64,000 nt of DNA, taken from positions 124,001 to 188,000 of the forward strand of contig CALSQH010000004.1 in the NCBI GenBank assembly GCA_943788445.1. Reading direction: 5' to 3'. This document shows positions 1 to 8,011 of this stretch, piece by piece. A program made the translations under genes and the position numbers. How positions within the stretch are numbered: position 1 is the first letter of the stretch; the number at the start of each line of letters is the position of its first letter. The stretch is from an uncultured Pseudomonadales bacterium (GTDB taxonomy: Bacteria > Pseudomonadota > Gammaproteobacteria > Pseudomonadales > Porticoccaceae). The notes under the pieces are model-generated. The model ran no database searches. It was not told the DNA's origin and worked only from the letters and a program-made list of their open reading frames with translations.

Positions 1-1152
1 GCTGGACTGATCGCCGCAGGCGTTGATGTGGACATGCTAGGCCCTATGCCGACGCCCGCCATCGCCTATCTGACACGCACCTTCCGTGCAGCCGCAGGTA
101 TTGTTATCAGTGCCTCGCACAACCCTGTCGAAGATAATGGCATCAAATTTTTTGCCGCCGACGGTTACAAACTACCCGATGAAATTGAATTGGAAATCGA
201 AGCCTTACTTGATCAGTTGTTAGTTACCAAACAATCCGATCAGTTAGGAAAAGCGCGCCGGGTGACAGATGCAGCCGGTCGCTATATTGAATTTTGTAAG
301 GGAACGCTACCCTCAGGTTTTACCCTGTCAGGTTTAAAGGTCGTTCTTGACTGTGCCAATGGCGCAACCTATGACGTAGGCCCCAAAGTGTTTGAAGAGT
401 TAGGTGCCACCACAATTACCATGGGTAATCAGCCAAATGGCTTCAATATTAATGATCAATGTGGCTCAACACATACTGCGGCATTAGCTTCGGCAGTGCT
501 CGATGAGCAGGCAGATTTGGGTATTGCTTTTGATGGTGATGGAGATCGAGTATTGTTTATCGACAATCAGGGTCAGCTAGTCGATGGCGACGAGCTGATC
601 TTTATTATTGCCCAGCATCGCCAGCAATCTCAGGGGGGTTGTAACGGTGTTGCCGGAACTCAGATGAGTAATCTCGGTTTAGAGTTAGCGTTGGCTGAGA
701 TGAAAATTCCCTTTGCGCGAACAAAAGTGGGCGACCGCTATGTAGTAGAGGCGATGAAAGAAAATGATTGGCATCTGGGCGGCGAAGGCTCGGGGCATGT
801 TTTGTGTAGTGATCTTAATAGTACTGGCGACGGAATAGTCTCAGCACTTCAGGTGCTTCGAGCGCTGGCTGACAGTGGCCTAACAATGCACGAATTAAAA
901 TCGGGTATGAGTAAATTCCCGCAAATTATGATCAATGTTCGCCTGCCAAAGAAAATTGATATTAGTGGTGATGCAGTTATTAAACAAGCTGTTGCCGATG
1001 CAGAGAAGAAGCTTGATGGTCGCGGTCGTGTCCTATTGCGCCCGTCAGGAACCGAGCCACTTATCCGAGTCATGGTCGAAGGTGAAGACAGTGCTCTGGT
1101 TAAGAGTCTGGCAGTTGATATTGCTGAAATTGTAAAGCAGCGTATTGCCTGA
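1..1152 (+). CDS. glmM: Phosphoglucosamine mutase, 5' end cut by window edge
   Basis: Converts glucosamine-6-phosphate to glucosamine-1-phosphate in the cytoplasm, on the way to UDP-GlcNAc for peptidoglycan and LPS. The frame is open from base 1 ([15 protein letters not shown]), so the gene starts left of the window; 383 residues are visible and about 60 of the usual 445 are missing. Family motifs are all present: the phosphoserine loop SASHNP near base 110, the metal loop DGDGDR near base 532, EGSGH near 784 and the phosphate-binding loop [10 protein letters not shown] near 1038. The gene is followed by tpiA and secG in the same direction, as in many gammaproteobacteria. Identification is certain. 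Confidence 0.97.
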   Translation, partial: AGLIAAGVDVDMLGPMPTPAIAYLTRTFRAAAGIVISASHNPVEDNGIKFFAADGYKLPDEIELEIEALLDQLLVTKQSDQLGKARRVTDAAGRYIEFCKGTLPSGFTLSGLKVVLDCANGATYDVGPKVFEELGATTITMGNQPNGFNINDQCGSTHTAALASAVLDEQADLGIAFDGDGDRVLFIDNQGQLVDGDELIFIIAQHRQQSQGGCNGVAGTQMSNLGLELALAEMKIPFARTKVGDRYVVEAMKENDWHLGGEGSGHVLCSDLNSTGDGIVSALQVLRALADSGLTMHELKSGMSKFPQIMINVRLPKKIDISGDAVIKQAVADAEKKLDGRGRVLLRPSGTEPLIRVMVEGEDSALVKSLAVDIAEIVKQRIA

Positions 1153-1242
1153 TCGAAAAGCTAATTTGCTTATTGTATCTTAGCCTCTAGTCGGGTAGGA
1201 TTTGCGCCCTTTTGCAAGGCAGCTCTGAGAGGAGTAAAACGG

Positions 1243-1986
1243 ATGTTTAAATTGCTTATTGTGGGCAATTGGAAAATGCAGGGTACAGTTGAGTCGGCGG
1301 TTGCTTTAGCCAGCCAGCTCGGTGAGCAGTGGAATTCTAATAAATCAGTGGAAATGATTATATTTCCGCCGTTTATTCATATTTCCGCCGTTGCTGCAAC
1401 GATTGCAGAAACCGCCATTAGTTTAGGCGGGCAAAATGTATCCGAGTATCCCAGTGGGGCATACACTGGAGAGATATCCGCAGAGATGCTGGTAGATCAA
1501 GGCTGTAAGTATGCCTTGGTGGGGCACTCTGAGCGACGAGCACTCTTTAATGAAAGTAGTGAGACGGTCGCGGAAAAGTTTAAGGCAGCACAGAGTGCAG
1601 GTTTAATCCCTATTCTCTGTGTAGGTGAATCCCTTCAGCAGCGCCAAGATGGCCAGACTGTAGAAGTGGTTTCAGCGCAAATAGCAGCTGTTATGAATGT
1701 TGCAGGTTTGCAAAATGTTTGTCGGGCAGTAATTGCCTATGAGCCAATTTGGGCAGTCGGCACCGGTGAGACAGCTAGTCCAGAACAGGCGCAGCAAGTC
1801 CACAGTGCGATACGCGCTCAACTTGGTGAAGCAGGAGAAGCTACACCGCTACTCTATGGTGGCAGTGTAAAGGCAGCGAATGCCGCAGAGTTATTTGCCC
1901 AACCGGATATTGATGGCGGGCTGGTTGGTGGGGCCTCATTAGAGGCAAATGAATTTTTAAATATTGCAAAACTTATAGAAGCTTAA
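1243..1986 (+). CDS. tpiA: Triosephosphate isomerase
   Basis: Interconverts dihydroxyacetone phosphate and glyceraldehyde-3-phosphate in glycolysis and gluconeogenesis. The 247-residue length is normal. Catalytic residues are visible: the lysine of NWKM (residue 11), the histidine of VGHSERR, and the glutamate of AYEPIWAVGTG, followed by the phosphate-binding GGSVK near the C-terminus. The ATG at 1243 has a GAGAGGAG ribosome site just upstream. secG starts two bases after the stop, so the two genes are surely cotranscribed. Confidence 0.98.
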   Translation: MFKLLIVGNWKMQGTVESAVALASQLGEQWNSNKSVEMIIFPPFIHISAVAATIAETAISLGGQNVSEYPSGAYTGEISAEMLVDQGCKYALVGHSERRALFNESSETVAEKFKAAQSAGLIPILCVGESLQQRQDGQTVEVVSAQIAAVMNVAGLQNVCRAVIAYEPIWAVGTGETASPEQAQQVHSAIRAQLGEAGEATPLLYGGSVKAANAAELFAQPDIDGGLVGGASLEANEFLNIAKLIEA

Positions 1987-1988
1987 TA

Positions 1989-2339
1989 ATGGAAAATTTT
2001 ATTTTAATCTTTCACTTCCTGATCGCAGTAGTTTTGATCGGTCTGGTATTACTTCAACAGGGTAAAGGCGCGGAAGCAGGAGCCTCTTTTGGTTCTGGTG
2101 CTTCTCAGACAGTCTTTGGCAGCAGTGGCAGCTGGAATTTCTTCAGCAAAGCTACCGCGGTTCTCTCAACAGTCTTCTTTGCTACCAGCATCAGCTTGGC
2201 TGTAGTTGCCAAGAACAAAACTGTTGTTGATAGCGATCTTTTGCCTGAGCTTGAAGCGATTCCTTTTGAAGCGTTGCAAGAGTCTGATGTTCCTGCTGTT
2301 AATGAAAGTACAGAAGAGACTTCTGAAGTACCTCAGTAA
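1989..2339 (+). CDS. secG: Preprotein translocase subunit SecG
   Basis: Small inner-membrane subunit of the SecYEG protein-export channel. The 116-residue product has two hydrophobic segments (roughly residues 3-21 and 51-72) flanking the conserved QQGKGAEAGASFGSGASQTVFGS region, which is diagnostic for SecG (cited here only in part: GKGAEAGASFGSGASQ). The acidic C-terminal tail is variable in the family. The gene sits directly behind tpiA and in front of tRNA-Leu, the classic gammaproteobacterial order. Confidence 0.95.
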   Translation: MENFILIFHFLIAVVLIGLVLLQQGKGAEAGASFGSGASQTVFGSSGSWNFFSKATAVLSTVFFATSISLAVVAKNKTVVDSDLLPELEAIPFEALQESDVPAVNESTEETSEVPQ

Positions 2340-2364
2340 AAACCTCGTTTAGTTTAGAGTTATA

Positions 2365-2625
2365 GCCCAAGTGTTGCGATAGGCAGGACGCCGGTAGCGA
2401 CCACGCTAAGCGTGTTGCTGGTTTTGGCACTGAGTAATTAAGTTTAGAGAGTTAAAATGTTATATGCCCAAGTGGTGGAATTGGTAGACGATGGGCAGGA
2501 GCCCAAGTGTCGCGATAGGCAGGACGCCGGTAGCGACCACGCTAAGCGTGTTGCTGGTTTTGGCACTGAGTAATTAAGTTTAGAGAGTTAAAATGTTATA
2601 TGCCCAAGTGGTGGAATTGGTAGAC
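2365..2625 (+). repeat. 125-bp tandem direct duplication running into tRNA-Leu
   Basis: Bases 2365-2489 and 2501-2625 are near-identical 125-bp copies (one difference seen, GTGTTGCG against GTGTCGCG) separated by 11 bp. Each begins with GCCCAAGTG, the first nine bases of the tRNA, and ends with the first 24 bases of the tRNA (GCCCAAGTG to GTAGAC). Only the second copy continues into a full tRNA. Each copy also holds the short palindrome CACGCTAAGCGTG. The nine-base repeat at the ends suggests duplication by recombination between short identical stretches. Confidence 0.9.
2466..2489 (+). pseudogene. tRNA-Leu 5' fragment (24 nt relic)
   Basis: This stretch is identical to the first 24 nt of the intact tRNA-Leu at 2602, up to the D-loop, then breaks off into unrelated sequence. 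It has no anticodon or 3' half and cannot give a tRNA. It is the end of the first copy of the upstream duplication. Confidence 0.9.
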
Positions 2626-2686
2626 ACGCTATCTTGAGGGGGTAGTGGCGAAAGCCGTGCCGGTTCAAGTCCGGCCTTGGGCACCA
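2602..2686 (+). tRNA. leuU: tRNA-Leu (anticodon GAG)
   Basis: A complete 85-nt class II tRNA with encoded CCA. The acceptor stem GCCCAAG pairs with CTTGGGC, the anticodon loop TTGAGGG carries GAG, there is a short variable arm, and the T arm contains GGTTCAAGTCC. It decodes CUC/CUU leucine codons. Its 3' end serves as the integration site for the downstream element, so attL keeps the gene whole. The secG-leuU order is standard. Confidence 0.96.
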
Positions 2687-2701
2687 ACTCAAAGACCAGT
2701 A
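2664..2701 (+). other. attL: tRNA-Leu 3' end and flank
   Basis: Bases TTCAAGTCCGGCC onwards, through the CCA end and on to GACCAGTA, are repeated at 8012-8048 with one G missing there (CTTGGGCACC against CTTGGCACC). Such a direct repeat overlapping a tRNA 3' end, with an integrase gene next to it, is the typical left attachment site of a tyrosine-recombinase element. Confidence 0.88.
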
Positions 2702-2721
2702 GAAATTACTGGCGACCTAAT

Positions 2722-2745
2722 AGCCCCGTTAATCGGGGCTTTTTT
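2722..2745 (+). terminator. Rho-independent terminator after tRNA-Leu
   Basis: AGCCCCG-TTAAT-CGGGGCT hairpin followed by six T. It ends the secG/tRNA-Leu transcript. A related hairpin follows attR at 8069. Confidence 0.88.
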
Positions 2746-2855
2746 GCGTCTTGTGAACAGCTACCGTCTATTCCAATACGTCCATTGACATCCTCATTTG
2801 TGGCGGTACTTTTGACGGTATATATTTCACTTATGCAATGAAATGCACGTCAACT

Positions 2856-4092
2856 ATGAGCTTAACCGCCATTCAAATAAAAGAAGCCAAGCCTTCAGAT
2901 AAGGACTACAAACTTTCAGACGCTGAAGGTATGTATTTATTAGTGAAAAGCAATGGTAATAAATACTGGCGTCTAGATTATCGGTTTGCTGGAAAGCGCA
3001 AAACCTATGCTATGGGTGTTTATCCACAGGTGTCTCTCAAAGCAGGCTAGAGAGTCTCGCTTTAAGGCCAAAATGTTATTGTCTGAAGGCAAAGACCCAA
3101 GTCAAATTAAGCGAGAGAGTAAGCGTCATAGCAGCGTGCCTACCTTTGAAGAGATTGCAGTTAAGGTGGTGGCACCATGAAAAAGATAAATGGAAACCTA
3201 ATCACGCTGATAGGGTAATAAAACGTTTAAAAGACAATAGCTTCGCGACTCTTGGTAGGTTGCCTGCAGACCAAGTTACTCCCCTACAGGTAATCGATGT
3301 TATTAAAAAAATTGAGGCCAGAGACACGCTTGATGTTGCCAATAGAGTCAAGCAATGTATCAAAGCGGTTTATCGCTTTGCTATTCAGCACGGGATAGTG
3401 ATGACCAATCCTGCTGGCGACTTAGATGGAATTGTTAAGTCTCGAAAGGTTGTGCATCGTCCTTCATTGCCAAAGAATGAGCTACCTTTATTTCTACATT
3501 GTCTTGAGGGCTATTCTAGTAAGAGGAAGCGGTTTCTGACGCAGTTGAGCATCGAGCTGCTGGTGCTGACCTTCGTTCGCTCACTAGAGCTTCGCGGCGC
3601 GAAGGTGGGAGGAGTTCGACTCTTGAGGCTAACCTCTGGCGCATCCCTGCCGAGCGCATGAAGATGAAGGTTGAGCATCTGGTCCCTCTGTCAGCTGCAA
3701 GTCCAGTTGATGTACTTCAGCGGATTAGGGTGATCACCGGGCGCTATGAGCTTGCTCTTTCCCTCGGAGGTTAAGCCGAACCAAAACTATGTCTGATAAT
3801 ACGATGCGGACAAGCTATTTTTAGAATGGGGTTCGATGGTCAAAACGTCATGGGCAAGAGCAAGGCTGTCCCGCACGGCTTTCGTGCCACAGCGTCATCC
3901 ATTCTAAATGAAGAGGGTTTTAATCCAGATGCCATTGAGCGCCAGCTGGCTCATCAGGAGAGAAATGGTGTTAGAGCTGCTTACACACATCATGCTAGGT
4001 ATATGCCTGAGCGAGAAAGAATGATGCAGTGGTGGGCAGATTTCTTAGACGTTCAGAGGTCGCTGTATTCCTCTAGAAGTAATATGGAATAA
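2856..4092 (+). pseudogene. P4-type tyrosine integrase, multiply frameshifted
   Basis: Fragments in three frames add up to a DUF4102/P4-type integrase of about 410 residues. The N-terminal arm-binding domain starts at MSLTAIQIKEAKPSD (2856) and continues in another frame from about 3040. The core-binding part lies at about 3150-3520. The catalytic fragments follow: RSLELRGA near 3577 (first Arg), HGFRAT near 3880 (second Arg), LAH near 3948, and AYTHHARY near 3985 (Tyr nucleophile). At least five reading-frame breaks or stops occur between them, the densest at 3520-3830. The catalytic residues themselves survive, so the decay is fairly recent. In its intact form it would integrate and excise the element at tRNA-Leu. 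Confidence 0.88.
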
Positions 4093-4113
4093 GGTAATGG
4101 GGGTGCGTATAAA

Positions 4114-4497
4114 TTGAAACCTAGAAAGTTTATCTACGAAGAAGTTCATTATTTTGGTAAGACTTATTTAATTGAGTGGGCAGAATCTCGACTTGAAATT
4201 CAAGATTCGACTCCTTGTATTCCATACCTTGCTAGTCCTTACTGGATAAAGCCAACTAATGAAGACTGGGCCAAATTGGAAAAAGCCATCTTGAACTTGA
4301 ATCTAAAACCTGCAGAGCCAGAGTGGGGAGCTAATGATGGTATGGAGGTTCGATGCTGGATTACCTTTAAGACGAAAATATTAAGATTCCATATTATAAA
4401 TCCGGACTTCCCCGGATTCGATGAGTTAAGAGAGCTATTAAATAGCTTTACTATTTGTGATGAGTATCCTGATGGACTTTTTAAATCAAACAATTAA
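4114..4497 (+). CDS. Hypothetical protein, element cargo
   Basis: I do not recognise this 127-residue protein. It starts at TTG 4114 behind a GGGGGT ribosome-binding stretch; no early ATG is available. The sequence is rich in aromatic and acidic residues (FIYEEVHYFGKTYLIEW near the start, SPYWIKP near residue 45), with no signal peptide or membrane segment, so it is probably a small soluble cytoplasmic protein. It lies between the broken integrase and the next unknown gene (14 bp gap), in the same direction. The overall look resembles small immunity-type or regulator-type island proteins, but nothing proves this. Confidence 0.6.
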   Translation: MKPRKFIYEEVHYFGKTYLIEWAESRLEIQDSTPCIPYLASPYWIKPTNEDWAKLEKAILNLNLKPAEPEWGANDGMEVRCWITFKTKILRFHIINPDFPGFDELRELLNSFTICDEYPDGLFKSNN

Positions 4498-4510
4498 AAG
4501 TAGGTGAATT

Positions 4511-5152
4511 TTGAAAGAAACAGATTCGAGTAGGAGGTTTACCGGTAAAAGAAATCAACATAAAAGTATGTTGGTCACAAATAAGACGACTTGCGAAAAT
4601 GAAATGCCTACAAGTGCTGAGCTGGTCGAGACTAATAAAAGTTGGAACGTTGACACTTTAATTGAGTCGATGCGTCAAGCTGCGCTGATATTTTTAGATT
4701 GCAAAGAAATTCCCTATGACGAAACACCTGATGGATGTTATGGAATTGTAGAGTCAGATTTTAAAAAGGAATATGACCATATTCCAGGAGTTAGCGCGGC
4801 ATTTAGTGTGCTTTTTGAGCTTTATTGTTTTAGTTTGGCTCGCCAAGATAATCCGGAAAAGGCCTATTCTAATCTTTTGCGGGCTGGACGCTATTTAGAG
4901 TTGCTCGCATTCGCTAAGTTAGAGGCTGGTTATCTTGCGGGAGCAGCCAGAGTGGGAGATTCCGAGAAAACAGTACAAAAGAAAAAGCGCCAAAAAATCT
5001 TAATTGAACACTATATTGCTCTTCGTGCTGAAGGAAAAGACCCGCAGGAAGCTAGGCGTCTAGCCGCTAAACGAAGCAATATCCCTCTCAATACTGTAAA
5101 GCGTTGGTATTCGCTAGATAAAATCGAAAAGGCGTGTCATCAATTCACTTAA
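4511..5152 (+). CDS. Hypothetical protein with possible C-terminal HTH
   Basis: A 213-residue soluble protein that I cannot assign to a family. The middle (residues 50-150) is predicted largely helical. A lysine-rich stretch, TVQKKKRQKILIEHY, follows at about 157-171. The C-terminal EARRLAAKRSNIPLNTVKRW looks like a helix-turn-helix. The listed start is TTG 4511 behind AGGTGA; ATG 4569 or ATG 4602 are possible alternatives and would remove a poorly ordered N-terminus. It lies 14 bp after the preceding unknown gene and upstream of the AlpA-like gene. A DNA-binding role in element control is an inference only. Confidence 0.62.
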   Translation: MKETDSSRRFTGKRNQHKSMLVTNKTTCENEMPTSAELVETNKSWNVDTLIESMRQAALIFLDCKEIPYDETPDGCYGIVESDFKKEYDHIPGVSAAFSVLFELYCFSLARQDNPEKAYSNLLRAGRYLELLAFAKLEAGYLAGAARVGDSEKTVQKKKRQKILIEHYIALRAEGKDPQEARRLAAKRSNIPLNTVKRWYSLDKIEKACHQFT

Positions 5153-5207
5153 CACGGCACTCCTAAAGCATCCTCTTTGGACATTAATCATTAAAGGTAG
5201 TTATTAG

Positions 5208-5444
5208 ATGTCCAGCGCTGAAACCCCATTTGCAAGACCAGTAAGTTTTAACGACAGAATCCTCAGGTGGCCAGAAGTTGAAAATAGACTCGGTATATGT
5301 CGTTCACAGGCACATCTCTTAATTTCCAAAGGAGAATTTCCACCACCTATAAAGTTAGGAGTCCGAGCCAGCGGTTGGCTAGAGTCAGAAATTAACGCAT
5401 GGCTAGAGTCGCGTGTAGGAGCAAGTAGGCAATCTGACAAATAG
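5208..5444 (+). CDS. AlpA-family excisionase-like regulator
   Basis: A 78-residue protein with the AlpA/MerR-like winged HTH pattern: RILRWPEVENRLGICRSQ, then LISKGEFPPPIKLG and a closing GWLESEINAWLESR. The family (phage P4 Vis, AlpA of CP4-57) binds DNA near the attachment site, favours excision and regulates the integrase. Its presence with a P4-type integrase fits an element of the P4-like satellite or small-island class. The ATG at 5208 is 15 bases into a clean intergenic stretch with AAAGGTAG upstream. The following unknown gene starts 15 bp after its stop. Confidence 0.88.
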   Translation: MSSAETPFARPVSFNDRILRWPEVENRLGICRSQAHLLISKGEFPPPIKLGVRASGWLESEINAWLESRVGASRQSDK

Positions 5445-5459
5445 AATAGGTTGGTATTG

Positions 5460-6104
5460 ATGATACTTACTAACTTAGAGTTTGTTGACTACTCTACAGG
5501 CCTCTATGGACCGAAAAATAACTTTGAGGGGTTAACCCTTCAGTTTATTGATAAAGATACAGGTAGTGATTACTTTGTAGTGTTCAATGCAAACCTTCGA
5601 AGAAAAAGGAATAAAGGTAGTCATCTCAAGGGTTCGCTTCTTCCGCCAAAAAGATTCTCCGTTGGTAAGAAGTGTAAGTTTTTCAGATTTTGGCTATACA
5701 GGTGTGAACTTCCTATACCTGCTCGAGGTTTAAGCGCATTTCATGACTGTATGGGAAAGCTCAAAAAATTCCAATTTCAGGCAAGGGTTCAATCTGGAAA
5801 TAAATTAGATAAAGACTCGTTAATGCCAGTAGAGAGCATCGAGTTTATTGATTTTCCTGCTAAGTCTTTGATGGCTACCCGAGAGCGACCAGATAAAGAC
5901 CTGATACCCGTGCCTGATAAGAGTAGCGTTCAAAGCTATGATGGCTATGAGTTTGAGCAGATTGTAGGTGAGGGTGAATATAAGTGCGATACAAGTAAAC
6001 AAGTAGATACGTTTACAAGTAACCCTATTGGTCCTTTAGATGAGACTAGGAGAGTACAGATGCAAACTAATGAAGAGTGGCTTTCTGAATGTGGTGAGCA
6101 TTAA
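5460..6104 (+). CDS. Hypothetical protein, next to alpA-like gene
   Basis: A 214-residue protein of unknown function. The frame extends to TTG 5451, but ATG 5460 has better spacing from the AGG at 5448. Residues 1-130 look like a compact beta-rich domain with many basic and aromatic residues (NLRRKRNKGSHLKG, KKCKFFRFWLYRCEL). The C-terminal third is acidic and low in structure. There is no signal peptide. Genes in this position of small P4-like elements often serve replication or DNA binding, so a nucleic-acid-binding role is conceivable. I have no motif to prove it. Confidence 0.62.
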   Translation: MILTNLEFVDYSTGLYGPKNNFEGLTLQFIDKDTGSDYFVVFNANLRRKRNKGSHLKGSLLPPKRFSVGKKCKFFRFWLYRCELPIPARGLSAFHDCMGKLKKFQFQARVQSGNKLDKDSLMPVESIEFIDFPAKSLMATRERPDKDLIPVPDKSSVQSYDGYEFEQIVGEGEYKCDTSKQVDTFTSNPIGPLDETRRVQMQTNEEWLSECGEH

Positions 6105-6230
6105 TGGTTCAGTCTAGATATTGTTTAATAATACTTTATCTTTTTGGTTGATTTATATGGATTATTTATAAAATAGTAAATAGTATTAAAGGATGAATAA
6201 TCATTTGCTCCATATAAATTTTAGCTTTTT

Positions 6231-6884
6231 ATGATTCTATTTTGTTCTCGATTTAAGTTTTCGAAAGTCTCATTTTATTTGTGGCTTATATTTCTTTGTT
6301 CTGTGAGTTATGCAGCTAAGGGTGCTACTGAAGCAGTTTCTATCTGTGGTACGGATGCTTCGCCTCCCATAGGAATATGCTCCCTGGATATAGATGGTAG
6401 CGGGCATGCTGATGCCCTTACGGATGGAGTCCTCCTTCTGAGAGGAATGTTTGGCTTTACGGGTCATGTGCTTATCAGTGGGGCTTTATCTCAAGAGTCA
6501 GTTTATGTCACGCCCGAGGATATCCTTTTGAGGATGGAGGGTTTAGGTAGTCTTATTGATATTGACGGTGATGGGCGGACCGACGCACTTACCGACGGGC
6601 TCTTGATTTTAAGGTATTTGTTAGGTTTTCGGGGAGAATCCCTTGTTAGTGGCGCCTTGGCTGAGAATGCAGTTAGAAAAGAGCCTGGCGAGGTGGAAAG
6701 CCATATAAGCAGCTTGATACTATTTGATTCTGATGGCGATGGTATTGCTGATATTTTTGACTTTTACCCCTCAGACCAATCAAGAAGTAAATCAACCATA
6801 TGGAGTGAGGCTGCATGGAGAATGACTGAATGGAAAATATCATCGAGCCCAATCATATGGGCTGAATCCACTTGGAGCGAATAA
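6231..6884 (+). CDS. Secreted protein with dockerin-like calcium repeats
   Basis: A 217-residue exported protein. A hydrophobic N-terminal segment (about residues 8-28, ending SVSYAAKG) looks like a signal peptide. Two repeats follow: DIDGSGHADALTDGVLLLRG (about residue 53) and DIDGDGRTDALTDGLLILRY (about residue 112), each followed by GF-G and SGAL. A third acidic loop, DSDGDGIADIFDFYPSD, lies near residue 165. These Dx-Dx-DG loops are calcium-binding dockerin/EF-hand type modules common in surface proteins of marine gammaproteobacteria. No catalytic domain is attached, and no clear ribosome site precedes the ATG. The gene ends two bases before the next secreted-protein start, so the two are probably coexpressed. 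Confidence 0.72.
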   Translation: MILFCSRFKFSKVSFYLWLIFLCSVSYAAKGATEAVSICGTDASPPIGICSLDIDGSGHADALTDGVLLLRGMFGFTGHVLISGALSQESVYVTPEDILLRMEGLGSLIDIDGDGRTDALTDGLLILRYLLGFRGESLVSGALAENAVRKEPGEVESHISSLILFDSDGDGIADIFDFYPSDQSRSKSTIWSEAAWRMTEWKISSSPIIWAESTWSE

Positions 6885-6886
6885 GA

Positions 6887-7525
6887 ATGATGAAAAAGAA
6901 TATTTTTTTATGCCTAACTTTAATTGGCACCTCAATGGTCTACTCATCAGAGTTGACTATTCCCAACCAATTTACTGATGGCCAGGTGACCAGTGCTAGT
7001 CAAATGAATGAAAATTTTGCCGCCATACAAGCAGCTGTTAATGAAATAAATTCAACATTGGATTCTATTCAGTCTAGCTCAGGCACTATTGTTCAGTCTG
7101 CGAATAAATCAACCTTTAAGGGCTTTTCAGCGGGTAAATTAGACGGTGCAGCAGGTATTCTTGCACTGCAGCAGCAATGCGATAATTTATCTGCTGGTAG
7201 CCGAGTTTGTTTCGCATCTGAAGTGCTAACCTCAGCCTATAATGCAAGTGCTGTAGCGACGCTTCCAGAGGGTGGAAAAGCATGGTTATTTCCGGGGAAC
7301 CTTGTTTTTGAGGATGGTTTTGTTTCTATTTCGGAAACTGGTATTACGCTGCCTTTATACAACCAAGTTGCTGGTCTTTCGTGTCAGGGCTGGTCATCAA
7401 ATTCAGCTCAATTTTGTGCTAATGGCCGCTGTAGTTGGGGGAATGGTGCTCTTAGCGTAAATACAAGCTTGCAGATTACAACGAGCACTTGTGATGAAAA
7501 AATACATGTAGCCTGCTGTAAGTAA
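6887..7525 (+). CDS. Secreted cysteine-containing protein of unknown function
   Basis: The true start is ATG 6887 (or 6890), nine bases after GGAG, giving about 212 residues. A signal peptide (KKNIFLCLTLIGTSMVYSS) is followed by TIPNQFTDGQVTSASQMNEN and a coiled-coil-like stretch (residues 25-60). This N-terminus is seen in exported or fibre-like proteins, where QVTSASQMN-NF often marks trimeric fibres. The C-terminal half holds eight or so cysteines (for example CQGWSS, CANGRCSW, ending VACCK), which suggests disulfides outside the cytoplasm. It pairs with the dockerin-like gene directly upstream. The function is unknown; an adhesive or surface-fibre role is an inference. Confidence 0.68.
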   Translation: MMKKNIFLCLTLIGTSMVYSSELTIPNQFTDGQVTSASQMNENFAAIQAAVNEINSTLDSIQSSSGTIVQSANKSTFKGFSAGKLDGAAGILALQQQCDNLSAGSRVCFASEVLTSAYNASAVATLPEGGKAWLFPGNLVFEDGFVSISETGITLPLYNQVAGLSCQGWSSNSAQFCANGRCSWGNGALSVNTSLQITTSTCDEKIHVACCK

Positions 7526-7550
7526 GTTTTATACTTATTGGCAAAGGGAA

Positions 7551-7883
7551 TTATATTTTTCTTGCTTCGAAAGTATTAATTACCAAAGGAGGGATATCAC
7601 GCACTTCGGGCTCTTCCTCCCTCCACCCTGCTCTGCACTTCAAGTAAAAGATAATTGCTCTTAAAGAGCCTTTTTCAACCTCTTTCATAAGTGCGTTGCT
7701 CACTTTCTTGATTGCTTTTGCTCTTCCTTTTCGTAGGGCTGCGTCAAATGTATCATTGCTTACTTTACGTCGGCTCAATGTGGAGCGTGAAATACCGAGA
7801 GAATCAGCAATTTGCTGCTCAGTGAGGCCAAGAGCGGCTAAATCTTCGATAGATTGGATGTCTATATTTTTTGTATTTGCCAT
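7551..7883 (-). CDS. HTH protein, terminase-small-subunit or regulator-like
   Basis: A 110-residue basic protein. Residues 13-40 (LAALGLTEQQIADSLGISRS) form a clear resolvase/Homeodomain-like helix-turn-helix. The rest, KGRAKAIKKVSNALMKEVEKG then AIIFYLKCRAGWRE, matches the style of the small terminase-like HTH proteins found in prophages and phage satellites (ALMK-A--G---AAIFYLKNR-GW). It is convergent with the secreted-protein gene and is the last gene before attR. It may regulate the element or be left from a packaging function; without a large terminase nearby I cannot decide. Confidence 0.75.
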   Translation of the reverse strand: MANTKNIDIQSIEDLAALGLTEQQIADSLGISRSTLSRRKVSNDTFDAALRKGRAKAIKKVSNALMKEVEKGSLRAIIFYLKCRAGWREEEPEVRDIPPLVINTFEARKI

Positions 7884-8011
7884 GATTCTTTGTAGGTGAT
7901 TGACAGTATCTATTATACGCGGAATAAGATATGAAAAAAACGGTATTTATGACGGTATATATATTTTATATAAAAATTAAATATATATAAAACAATAGCT
8001 TATATGGTATA

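Noticed and set aside
2365..2625. CRISPR-like repeat array before tRNA-Leu.
   Set aside because: There are only two copies of 125 bp with an 11-bp gap and no cas genes. It is a simple tandem duplication.
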